64,000 nt of DNA from DAIDKA01 sp036489445 (GTDB lineage: Bacteria > Pseudomonadota > Gammaproteobacteria > Steroidobacterales > Steroidobacteraceae): positions 4,223 through 68,222 of the forward strand of contig DASXFV010000016.1 of the NCBI GenBank assembly GCA_036489445.1, written 5' to 3'. A program made the translations under genes and the position numbers. Positions 16,930 to 24,979 of the stretch are shown in pieces (position 1 is the first letter of the stretch; each line of letters begins with the position of its first letter). Below the pieces are notes generated by a model. It saw only the letters and a program-made list of their open reading frames with translations. It was not told the origin of the DNA and did no database searches.

Positions 16930-18153
16930 ATGCCCAAGACTGTTTCCAAGAGTGACGAACCCATTGTCCTCGCCTACTCAGGCGGCCTGGATACCTCTTT
17001 TCTGGTGCCCTGGGTGGCGGAGAATTATGGCCGGCCCGTCATCACCGTCACCGTCGACACCGGCGGCATCGATGCGGCGACCGCCAGCGCGCTCAGTTCA
17101 CGTGCGCACGCGCTGGGATCCGTCGAGCATCACACCATCGATGCGCGCGCCGATTACTTCGAGCAGGTGCTGCGCTTCCTGATCATGGGGAATGTGCGCC
17201 GTGGTCAGCTGTATCCGCTGTGCGTCGGTGCCGAGCGCGTCATGCAGGCCCAGACCATCGCCCTGATGGCGCGCAAGCTCGGCACCAATACCATTGCCCA
17301 CGGCTGCACGGCCGCCGGCAACGACCAGGTGCGCTTCGAAGTGGCGCTGCGCACCCTGGCGCCGGAACTCACGGTGCTGGCACCCGTGCGCGACAAAGCC
17401 TTCCAGCGCAAGGATGAACTTGCGTACCTGGAAGAGCGCAAATTGCCCGTGCCACCCTGGGGCGCCGCCTACTCGGTGAATCGCGGCCTGTGGGGCGTCA
17501 CCATCGGTGGCAAGGAAACTCTCAATTCCCATGGCAGCATTCCGGATGATGCCTGGGTGCTCTCCCGCGACGCCTTCAGCAAGCCCCAGGCGCCCGAGCG
17601 GCACACCATCAGCTTCGAGAAGGGGCGCCCCAGCGCCCTGGATGGCCGCAAACTTGATCCGGTGACGCTCATCGAACAGCTTGAAGTGATGGGCGCGAAA
17701 TTCGGCCTCGGGCGCGGCATCCACCTCGGTGACACCATCATCGGTACCAAGGGCCGCGTGGCCTTCGAGGCCCCGGCCGCCGAGACCCTGCTGAATGCAC
17801 ATCGCGAACTGGAGAAGCTGGTGCTCACCGCGCGGCAGCAGCGCATCAAGGAACTGGTGGCGAACCCTTATGGGGATCTGGTGCATGAGGGCCAGCTGCT
17901 CGATCCGGTGTGCCGCGACATCGAGGCGTTGCTGGTGTCCTCGCAGGAGCGCGTGACCGGCGATGTGCATGTATTGATGCGGCCGGGGAGCCTGTTCGTC
18001 GAAGGCGTGGATTCGCCTTACTCGTTGCTGGCCGCCTCGCGCGGCGTGTACGGCGAAGCCGCAGGCGAGTGGACCGCCACCGATGCCCTCGGTTTTTCAA
18101 AGATTGTTTCGTTGACCGGTGTGTTCCACCGGCGCGCCGGCCAGGGCACCTGA
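16930..18153 (+). CDS. argG: argininosuccinate synthase
   Basis: Condenses citrulline and aspartate with ATP to argininosuccinate. 407 residues, the usual length of the short form. The PP-loop ATP motif LAYSGGLDTSFLVPWV is at residues 14-29, and the citrulline/aspartate region reads AHGCTAAGNDQVRFEVALRT. The C-terminal half has GRGIHLGDTIIGTKGRVAFE and ends in the family tail. A GAGTC-rich leader separates it from argR by only five bases. In this operon the citrulline must come from an acylated intermediate, because the transcarbamylase is the N-acylornithine type. Confidence 0.95.
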   Translation: MPKTVSKSDEPIVLAYSGGLDTSFLVPWVAENYGRPVITVTVDTGGIDAATASALSSRAHALGSVEHHTIDARADYFEQVLRFLIMGNVRRGQLYPLCVGAERVMQAQTIALMARKLGTNTIAHGCTAAGNDQVRFEVALRTLAPELTVLAPVRDKAFQRKDELAYLEERKLPVPPWGAAYSVNRGLWGVTIGGKETLNSHGSIPDDAWVLSRDAFSKPQAPERHTISFEKGRPSALDGRKLDPVTLIEQLEVMGAKFGLGRGIHLGDTIIGTKGRVAFEAPAAETLLNAHRELEKLVLTARQQRIKELVANPYGDLVHEGQLLDPVCRDIEALLVSSQERVTGDVHVLMRPGSLFVEGVDSPYSLLAASRGVYGEAAGEWTATDALGFSKIVSLTGVFHRRAGQGT

Positions 18154-18182
18154 GCCACTTACGAGTCAAGGAGAACGCTTAA

Positions 18183-19292
18183 GTGAGAAGCGTCGTCGTC
18201 GACAAGATCGCCTCCGTCACCCAGGCCTGCGGACTGGCGCGCGAAGTGCGCATCTCGGCTGATATTCCGGCCGAGGAAGGCGTGGTGGTGGTGGTGGAGG
18301 TCCTGACCAATAAGGCCAACTACAACACCCTGGAACTCACCAGTGGCCGGATGGCCAAGGTGGGCAAGGGCGATGTGGTCATCGGTGCGCTCGGTCATCG
18401 CAAGGCGCTGTTCGGCTATTCGGGACATGTACCGCCCAACGTGAAGCCGGGCGACATCATCCAGATGCTGAACATCGGCGGCGTGCTGGGTCTGTGCGAT
18501 TCGGCCAACCCGGACAAGGGCAAGCCGTTTGATTGCCGCGTGCTGGGAGGGGTGCTGACTTTCCCGTACCTGGGCGAGCGCATCGGTGTACCGGCACGTG
18601 TCGGGGCACGCCGGCTGGACCAGCACAGCAAGCTCGACACCGGTGGCGTGCCGGTGATCGCCCTGGCTGGAACCTGCATGGAGGCCGGCAAGACCGCCGC
18701 CGCCTGCGCCATCATCAGCCGCATGCGCCACCGCGGCCTCACCATTGATGCCTTCAAGGCCACGGGCGTTTCCCTGCGCCGCGACATCCTCGCCATGGAA
18801 GATGCGGGTGCGCGCAATTCGCTCATCTTCACCGATCTGGGCGTGGTCACGACCACGCGGGCGAACGGCCCCGCGCTCACCCGCACCATGCTCACGGAGC
18901 TTGCGGCAAACAAGCCGGACGTCATCGTCTTTGAGCTGGGTGATGGCCTGCTGGGCACCTATGGTGTGGATGCCATTCTGGAATGCGCCGACATCCGCAG
19001 CGCCCTGACCGGGGTCGTGCTGTCGGCCAACGATCCGGTGGCCGCCTGGGGCGGTGTCACGCTGCTGCGCGAGCGTTTCAAGATCGATCCTTGTGTCGTC
19101 ACCGGTCCGTCCACCGACAACGCGGTGGGCGTCCAGATCATTCAGGAACAGATGAAGGTTGCGGCTTTCAACGCCATGGGCAACGGTGCGGCGCTGGGGG
19201 ATCACCTCATCAAGCACCTGGGTCTGGCCATCCGTTCACCGGATGCGGCCAACGACGGCGCGACAGACGTTGCAGCCACGGGAACGGCATGA
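18183..19292 (+). CDS. P-loop protein of the arginine operon, DUF1611-like
   Basis: A 369-residue protein inserted between argG and argC, start GTG with AAGGAGA upstream. The N-terminal half (1-155) looks beta-rich (GDVVIGALGHRKALFGYSG, KPGDIIQMLNIGGVLGLCD). The C-terminal half is a P-loop domain: Walker A GTCMEAGKT at 163-171, an ATG turn in DAFKATGVSLRRDIL, and a later VIVFELGDGLLGTYGVDAIL strand with an acidic residue. This order resembles DUF1611 C-terminal domains, a family in which I recall an amino-acid N-acetyltransferase (DgcN, D-glutamate). It overlaps argC by four bases, so it belongs to the pathway. A glutamate N-acyltransferase role is a hypothesis. Confidence 0.75.
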   Translation: MRSVVVDKIASVTQACGLAREVRISADIPAEEGVVVVVEVLTNKANYNTLELTSGRMAKVGKGDVVIGALGHRKALFGYSGHVPPNVKPGDIIQMLNIGGVLGLCDSANPDKGKPFDCRVLGGVLTFPYLGERIGVPARVGARRLDQHSKLDTGGVPVIALAGTCMEAGKTAAACAIISRMRHRGLTIDAFKATGVSLRRDILAMEDAGARNSLIFTDLGVVTTTRANGPALTRTMLTELAANKPDVIVFELGDGLLGTYGVDAILECADIRSALTGVVLSANDPVAAWGGVTLLRERFKIDPCVVTGPSTDNAVGVQIIQEQMKVAAFNAMGNGAALGDHLIKHLGLAIRSPDAANDGATDVAATGTA

Positions 19293-20377
19293 ACGCCACG
19301 GCCACCTCCAGCACCGCAGCTGAGGCCATTCCGGCCATCATCCTCGGCGGCAGCGGCTATGTGGCCGGCGAACTGCTGCGATTGCTGGCGGTACATCCAG
19401 CCTTCAGGCTCGCGGGCATACTTTCCGACAGTCAGCCCGGCGAACTGATCGGCAACGCCTTCGGACACCTGGCGAGCGTCTGGCCGGACACACGCTTCCA
19501 GTCCCTGGCGCAGATCGAGAACCTGATGCGCGAACTGCCGCGCGCGGCGCTGTTCTGCGCCGCACCGCATGGCGCTGCGGCGTCGCTGGTGGATTCGCTG
19601 CTGAACATCGCCGCCGATGCGGGCAATTCCCCCCGGGTCGTGGACATCTCCGCGGACTTCCGCTACGCCACGGCAGCAGCCTACGAGGCGGTATACAAAC
19701 ACGCGCATGGCGCCCCGCGCCGGCTGCATGAATTCACCTGCGCACTGCCCGAACACCTGGCGGCCTCGCCGACCCCACACGTGGCACACCCGGGTTGCTT
19801 CGCGACGGCCATATTGCTGGCGGCCGTGCCATTGCTGAAGTCGGGGCTGGTGTCCTCCGCGCTGTTTGTCAGCGGCATCACCGGCAGCACCGGCTCGGGC
19901 CGCAAGCCGGTGGAGGGCACGCACCACCCGCTGCGCCACGGCGATCTGTATGCCTACAACGCATTGGCGCATCGCCATGAACCCGAGGTCGCAGCCTGCG
20001 CGCTGGCCACGACGGGCGTTGCAGCGGACTTCGCGTTCGTGCCGCATTCGGGACCCTTTGCCCGCGGCATCCATGTCACGGTACAGGCATCTTTGAAGTC
20101 CACGCGCGATAGCGCCCAGGTGCTCGGATTGCTGCGGGAGTTCTATGCTGCATCACCTTTCGTGCGCGTCACTCCCACCGCGCCGCGGGTCAAGAACGTT
20201 GTCACGAGCAACTACGCCCACCTGTCTGCGGTTGCCAATGGCCGCACAGTTGCCGTGATGTGTGTCGTCGACAATCTCACCAAGGGTGCCGCTGGCGGCG
20301 CTGTGCAGTGGATGAACCGCCTGTTCGACCTGCCCGAAACCAGTGGCTTGCTGGCCCCCGCGCCGGGCTGGACCTGA
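19289..20377 (+). CDS. argC: N-acyl-gamma-glutamyl-phosphate reductase
   Basis: NADPH-dependent reduction of N-acylglutamyl phosphate to the semialdehyde. 362 residues. The Rossmann motif IILGGSGYVAGELLRLL is near the N-terminus and the catalytic cysteine is C170 in AHPGCFATAILLA. The substrate loop GITGSTGSGRKPVEGTHHP follows. The HPGCFAT form and the loop are, as I recall, closer to Bacteroidetes-type ArgC than to the NPGCYPT form of enterics. The ATG overlaps the stop of the P-loop gene; the longer open frame upstream is a shadow of that gene. argD starts seven bases after its stop. Confidence 0.93.
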   Translation: MNATATSSTAAEAIPAIILGGSGYVAGELLRLLAVHPAFRLAGILSDSQPGELIGNAFGHLASVWPDTRFQSLAQIENLMRELPRAALFCAAPHGAAASLVDSLLNIAADAGNSPRVVDISADFRYATAAAYEAVYKHAHGAPRRLHEFTCALPEHLAASPTPHVAHPGCFATAILLAAVPLLKSGLVSSALFVSGITGSTGSGRKPVEGTHHPLRHGDLYAYNALAHRHEPEVAACALATTGVAADFAFVPHSGPFARGIHVTVQASLKSTRDSAQVLGLLREFYAASPFVRVTPTAPRVKNVVTSNYAHLSAVANGRTVAVMCVVDNLTKGAAGGAVQWMNRLFDLPETSGLLAPAPGWT

Positions 20378-20384
20378 GAAAATC

Positions 20385-21566
20385 ATGAACGCAAATCCTT
20401 ACTCCTCCGCGCCGGCCCCTGCCACCGCAGTGCCTGATCATCTGGCACAGGTCTTCGCCCAGTATCCGCTGCCGGTCGTTTCCGCTGAGGGCGTCTGGCT
20501 GAACATCCGTGACGGGCGTCGCGTGCTGGACCTGTATGGTGGCCATGCCGTCGCGGCGCTGGGGTACGGCCACCCGGGCTGGACCCGCGCGCTCACCGAG
20601 CAGGCGCGCTCCTGCCAGTTTCAGACCAACGCGGTGCCCATGGACGTACGGCTGCGCGCGGCGGACCGGCTCGTGCGGTTCGCAGGTCTGGGACTGAATA
20701 CGGTGTTCCTGGTCAATAGCGGCGCCGAAGCCAATGAGAACGCGCTGAAAATGGCGTTCCGCATGACTGGCCGTTCACACGTGGTGGCCCTCGAGCACAG
20801 CTTTCACGGCCGGACTGCCGCCGCCGGTGCGATCACCTGGGGCGCGGCGCAGAAGTGGTACGGCTTCCCGCGCACGCCATTCGATGTGACTTTTATTCCG
20901 CGCGGCGACCTGGCAGCCATTGCACAGCAGGTCAGCGCCGCGACCGCGGCTGTGATCGTGGAACCGGTGCAGGGACTGGGCGGCGCATTCGACCTGGGCG
21001 CGCCGTACCTGCGGGCGCTGCGCCAGCGGTGCGATGCCACCGGTTCGGTGCTGATCTTCGATGAGGTTCAGTGCGGTATGGGCCGTACCGGTTATCCTTT
21101 CGCCGCCAACATGTACGGCGTGACGCCCGACATGATCACCACCGCCAAGGCGCTGGGCAACGGCTTTCCCTGTGCGGCGTTGATGATGTCGGACCGGGTC
21201 GCTGCCGCTTTGAAGATGGATGCGCTGGGCACTACCTTTGGCGCAGGACCCCTGGCCTGCGCCGCCATCGAGGCGGTCATCGAGGCCATCGAGTCCGAAG
21301 ACCTTCTTGAGCAGGTGCGACGTGTCGGCGCGTATGTGCGCGCGACCTGCATTGTGGGACCGGTGATCGGTCACCAGGGCGCCGGACACCTCACGGGCCT
21401 GCGCACCAGCCGTCCCGCCAAGGATATTCAGCGCGAACTTCTGGAGCGCAATATTCTCACCGGCACCAGCTCCGATCCCAATGTGTTGCGCTTGCTGTCG
21501 TCCTACATCCTCGAGGAGCAGCATGTCGACCTGCTGCGGGCCGCGCTGCTGAGTCTGCCCAAATGA
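20385..21566 (+). CDS. argD: N-acylornithine aminotransferase
   Basis: PLP enzyme converting the N-acylglutamate semialdehyde to N-acylornithine. 393 residues, class III aminotransferase fold. Seen in order: VLDLYGGHAVAALGYGHPG, the phosphate-binding NSGAEANENALKMAF, the HSFHGRT segment, the DEVQCGMGRTG stretch with the PLP aspartate, and the Schiff-base lysine K255 in TTAKALGNGFP. Acetyl and succinyl substrates are both handled by this family, so it fits either variant of the pathway. It overlaps argF' by four bases. Confidence 0.93.
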   Translation: MNANPYSSAPAPATAVPDHLAQVFAQYPLPVVSAEGVWLNIRDGRRVLDLYGGHAVAALGYGHPGWTRALTEQARSCQFQTNAVPMDVRLRAADRLVRFAGLGLNTVFLVNSGAEANENALKMAFRMTGRSHVVALEHSFHGRTAAAGAITWGAAQKWYGFPRTPFDVTFIPRGDLAAIAQQVSAATAAVIVEPVQGLGGAFDLGAPYLRALRQRCDATGSVLIFDEVQCGMGRTGYPFAANMYGVTPDMITTAKALGNGFPCAALMMSDRVAAALKMDALGTTFGAGPLACAAIEAVIEAIESEDLLEQVRRVGAYVRATCIVGPVIGHQGAGHLTGLRTSRPAKDIQRELLERNILTGTSSDPNVLRLLSSYILEEQHVDLLRAALLSLPK

Positions 21567-22570
21567 AGAGCTTCCTGGATCTCGCCGACTTCTCGCGCGA
21601 GGACATCACGGGGCTGCTGGCGCTGGCGCAACGGCTGCAGCAGCACCCCGAACCGCAGGCGCTGGCGGGGAAGATCCTGGGCCTGCTGTTCTTCAACGCC
21701 TCACTGCGCACGCTCGCCTCGTTCCAGGCCGGCATGTCGCGCCTCGGCGGCAGCTCCTTCGTGATCACGCCCGGTCAGGGCACCTATCTCATGGAGACGC
21801 GCCTGGGCGCGATCATGAACGGCGCAGCCGCCGAGCATGTTCGCGAAGGCCTGCCTGTGCTCGCCTCGTACTGCGATGCCTTGGGGATTCGCGCCTTCGC
21901 CGACGGCAAGAACCTGGCGGCGGACCTCGCGGAAACCACCTTCAGCGCCATGGCGCAGCTGGTGGACAAGCCCCTGATCAACCTTGAATCCGCCATGAGC
22001 CATCCCTGCCAGGCGCTCGCGGACTGGAAGACCATGGACGATGTGCAGGTGCCCCGCGCCGGGCGCTTCGTGCTCTCCTGGGTCTGGCATCCGCGCGCAT
22101 TGCCGCTGGCCGTGCCGGCCACCGCCCTGCACATGGCCGCCCTGCGCGGCATGCAGGTGACCGTGCTGCGCCCGGAGGGCTTTGCCCTGCCCGCTCCCAT
22201 CATGGAGAAGGCGCGCCGCGCCGCGGCCTCCTCGGGCGGCTCGGTGCGCGAGACCGCAGACCGTCGTGAAGCACTCGAAGGCGCACAGATCATCTATGCC
22301 AAGGAATGGGGCGCCACGAGTGACTACGGCAATGCGGAGGCAGATGCCGCATTGCGGGCACCGCTCACCGACTGGTGCGTGCGCGACAGCTGGTTTGCGG
22401 CCACCGATCCGGCCTGCCGCCTGATGCACTGCCTGCCCGTCCGGCGCAACACGGCCGTGGCTGACGATGTGCTGGACGGTCCGCGCAGCATCGTGCAGCG
22501 CGAGGCCTACAACCGCCTGGTCGTGCAGATGGCAGTGCTGTATCGAATGCTCAAAGGAGACTCGCAGTGA
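21563..22570 (+). CDS. argF': N-acylornithine carbamoyltransferase, probably N-succinylornithine type
   Basis: A 335-residue transcarbamylase acting on acylated ornithine. The carbamoyl-phosphate loop is FFNASLRTLAS (S47, R49, T50; the usual next Arg is L51). MHCLPVRRNTAVADDV and SHPCQALAD follow the acylornithine branch rather than OTC. The residue aligned with Glu92 of the Xanthomonas acetylornithine enzyme and Pro90 of the Bacteroides succinylornithine enzyme is A90 (MNGAAAEHV). Small residues or Pro there favour the succinyl substrate, so N-succinylornithine is the better guess. ATGA overlaps link it to argD and argB. Confidence 0.9.
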   Translation: MKSFLDLADFSREDITGLLALAQRLQQHPEPQALAGKILGLLFFNASLRTLASFQAGMSRLGGSSFVITPGQGTYLMETRLGAIMNGAAAEHVREGLPVLASYCDALGIRAFADGKNLAADLAETTFSAMAQLVDKPLINLESAMSHPCQALADWKTMDDVQVPRAGRFVLSWVWHPRALPLAVPATALHMAALRGMQVTVLRPEGFALPAPIMEKARRAAASSGGSVRETADRREALEGAQIIYAKEWGATSDYGNAEADAALRAPLTDWCVRDSWFAATDPACRLMHCLPVRRNTAVADDVLDGPRSIVQREAYNRLVVQMAVLYRMLKGDSQ

Positions 22571-23520
22571 TCATGAATCGGACCGATCAGACGGCCGCCA
22601 TCCGCGCGCTCAGGAGCGCGGCGCCCTACATCCGCATGTACAAGGGCAAGACCTTTGTAATCAAGGCGGGCGGTGGTGTCTTCGGGAATCCTGCACTGAC
22701 CCAGTCGCTCATCGAACAGATCAGCATCCTGCACTACATGGGTGTGCGTGTGGTGATGGTGCACGGAGGCGGTCCGCAGCTCACCGAGGTGTCCGAGGCA
22801 ATGGGCGTCAAGACCCGGATGGTGCAGGGCCGGCGCGTGACCGATGAGAAGTCCATTGATGTCACCTCCATGGTGCTCAACGGCCTGATCAATACCCGCA
22901 TCCTTGCGATCTGTCGCGAACTGAACGTCCAGGCCGTGGGCCTCAGCGGCGTGGATGCGGGCCTGGTCCAGGCGCACAGGCGCAAGCCCGTGAAGCTCGA
23001 GGGCAGCAACGAAATCGTGGATTACGGCCTCGTGGGAGATATCGATCGCATCGACACGACCGCCATCCGCAACCTGCTGGAGAATGGCTACCTGCCCATC
23101 ATCAGCCCGTTGTCGGCCGACGAGAATGGCACGCTACTCAATATCAATGCCGACACGGTCGCCGCCGCCATCGGCGCGGCGCTGTCAGCCGAGAAGCTGA
23201 TCCTGTGCACGGGCGCTCCGGGTATCCTGGAGCGTCTGGATGACCCGGGCTCGCTGATCTCCTATACCGACCTGGAAGGCCTGCAGCAGTTGCGCGACTC
23301 CGGAAGCCTCAGCGATGGCATGCTGCCCAAGTCACGTGCCATTGAAAGTGCGATCAAGGGTGGGGTGCAGCGCGTACACGTGGTGTCGTACGCCTCACCG
23401 GAGGGCATCCTGGGCGAGGTGTTCACCAACGAAGGCACCGGGACACTGATCGTCGCCGACATCGACCATCTGCCGGCCAACGAGCAGCAATCCGGCCCGG
23501 CCGGCGCGGCCACCGCCTGA
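22567..23520 (+). CDS. argB: N-acylglutamate kinase
   Basis: Amino-acid kinase phosphorylating N-acetyl- or N-succinylglutamate. 317 residues. The glycine loops KTFVIKAGGGVFGN and VVMVHGGGPQL bind ATP and substrate, and LNINADTVAAAIGAALSAEKLI with SDGMLPKSRAIESAIKGG complete the active site. It lacks the C-terminal GNAT domain that Xanthomonas ArgB carries as fused acetylglutamate synthase, so first-step acylation must come from another protein. The GTG start at 22567 overlaps the argF' stop and has AAAGGAG seven bases upstream; the ATG at 22573 is less well placed. Confidence 0.93.
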   Translation: MIMNRTDQTAAIRALRSAAPYIRMYKGKTFVIKAGGGVFGNPALTQSLIEQISILHYMGVRVVMVHGGGPQLTEVSEAMGVKTRMVQGRRVTDEKSIDVTSMVLNGLINTRILAICRELNVQAVGLSGVDAGLVQAHRRKPVKLEGSNEIVDYGLVGDIDRIDTTAIRNLLENGYLPIISPLSADENGTLLNINADTVAAAIGAALSAEKLILCTGAPGILERLDDPGSLISYTDLEGLQQLRDSGSLSDGMLPKSRAIESAIKGGVQRVHVVSYASPEGILGEVFTNEGTGTLIVADIDHLPANEQQSGPAGAATA

Positions 23521-23539
23521 CCATCGCAAGGGATCTGAC

Positions 23540-24724
23540 ATGACACGGCTCTGGGACAAGGGCGCACCGCTGGATGCACGCGTACTCGCCTATACCGCCG
23601 GTGACGACTACCTGCTGGATGAGCGGCTGGTGCGCTATGACGTGCAGGCCTCGCTGGCCCACGCCCGCATGCTGCATGATCAGAAGCTGCTGTCGGCTGC
23701 AGATCTGGCCGCGATCACGACGGGCCTGAACGCCCTGGCCCAGTCACACGCCAAGGGGGAGTGGCAGATCGAGCTGGCGGACGAAGACGGCCAGACCGCC
23801 CTGGAAGCCCGGTTGACCCAGAAGATCGGGACGGCCGGCGCTCGCATCCATCTGGGCCGTTCGCGCAATGACCAGGTGCTGACAGCGTTGCGGCTGTACC
23901 TGCGCGATGCCACGCACGAGCTGGCCAGCGCCGCGCGCCGCGTCTCCCAGGCGTTGGATGAACTGGCCGCGCGCGAACACGACACCGCTCTGCCCGGCTA
24001 CACCCATATGCAGCAGGCGATGCCCAGTTCCGTGCCGCTGTGGGCCGGTGGCTTCGCCGCCGAGATCCGCGACGATGCAAACAACCTGGAAGGTGTGCTG
24101 CGGCGCCTGGGCCGCAATCCACTGGGCTCGGCCGCGGGCTACGGCACACCGGGTCTGCCGCTGGATCGGGAGGCCACCACCCAGTCGTTGGCCTTCGAGT
24201 CCACACAAACACCGGTGACGGCGGTGCAGCTGTCGCGCGGCAAGGCCGAAGCGCATCTGCTGTTCGAGATCACCCTGCTGATGTTGGACCTCGGACGCTT
24301 CGCCGCCGACGTGCTGCTGTTCTACACCCAGGAATTCGGCTTTGTGGCGCTACCGGATGAGTTCACGACCGGTTCGTCCATCATGCCGCAGAAGCGCAAT
24401 CCGGACGTGTTCGAGCTGTTGCGCGGTCGCACGGCCACTGCCCATGCCGCGCTCGATGAGGCGCTGGGCATCTTCGCCAAACTGCCTTCCGGCTACCACC
24501 GCGATCTGCAGCTGTTGAAGGCACCGTTGTTCCGCGGCATCGATCTGGCGATGCAGACCCTGGACCTGCTGCCCTCGGCCATCGCCGCCATGTCATTCAA
24601 GCCGCAGAACATCAAGTTGGATCCCTCGATCCATGCCGCCGAACATGCCTACGCCCTGGTGGTTGCAGAAGGCATTCCGTTCCGCGAAGCCTACCGGCGC
24701 GTCGCGGCGAAGCTCAAAGGTTGA
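23540..24724 (+). CDS. argH: argininosuccinate lyase
   Basis: Splits argininosuccinate to arginine and fumarate, the last step of the pathway. 394 residues, shorter than the usual 430-460. The fumarase/lyase signature GSSIMPQKRNPD is at about 280 with its flexible catalytic serine. IHLGRSRNDQVLTALRLYL and LPGYTHMQQAMPSSVPLW form the other two conserved regions. The C-terminus ends soon after FREAYRRVAAKLKG, so the C-terminal subdomain is compact. It follows argB by 19 bases and is followed by lptM. Confidence 0.93.
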   Translation: MTRLWDKGAPLDARVLAYTAGDDYLLDERLVRYDVQASLAHARMLHDQKLLSAADLAAITTGLNALAQSHAKGEWQIELADEDGQTALEARLTQKIGTAGARIHLGRSRNDQVLTALRLYLRDATHELASAARRVSQALDELAAREHDTALPGYTHMQQAMPSSVPLWAGGFAAEIRDDANNLEGVLRRLGRNPLGSAAGYGTPGLPLDREATTQSLAFESTQTPVTAVQLSRGKAEAHLLFEITLLMLDLGRFAADVLLFYTQEFGFVALPDEFTTGSSIMPQKRNPDVFELLRGRTATAHAALDEALGIFAKLPSGYHRDLQLLKAPLFRGIDLAMQTLDLLPSAIAAMSFKPQNIKLDPSIHAAEHAYALVVAEGIPFREAYRRVAAKLKG

Positions 24725-24733
24725 GGCGCAGCC

Positions 24734-24958
24734 ATGTTTGCAGCACCTGTCATGCCGCCCCGACGCTTTTGGCCACTGCTCGGCCTGACCGTCTGTGCAG
24801 CAGTGACGCTTGCCGGCTGCGGGCAGCGCGGCCCGCTGTACATGCCAGACCGCAATGCGCGGGTGGTGACCCGTCCCGCCACCGCATCCGGCCCTGCCGG
24901 GGTGTCATCGGCACCCGGGAACTCTTCGGCACCTGCAACCTCTTCTGCGCCGCGCTAG
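24734..24958 (+). CDS. lptM: LptM/YifL-like small lipoprotein
   Basis: A 74-residue lipoprotein with the lipobox TLAGC followed by the hallmark GQRGPLYMPD. LptM helps oxidative maturation of the LptD translocon in the outer membrane. After the motif the rest is a low-complexity Ser/Ala/Pro tail. In many bacteria this gene precedes lysA or dapF; here it closes the arginine operon and is followed by a convergent gene. The ATG at 24734 or the one at 24752 could start it. No clear terminator follows. Confidence 0.85.
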   Translation: MFAAPVMPPRRFWPLLGLTVCAAVTLAGCGQRGPLYMPDRNARVVTRPATASGPAGVSSAPGNSSAPATSSAPR

Positions 24959-24979
24959 GTCCGGCGCGACAACGGCGTC

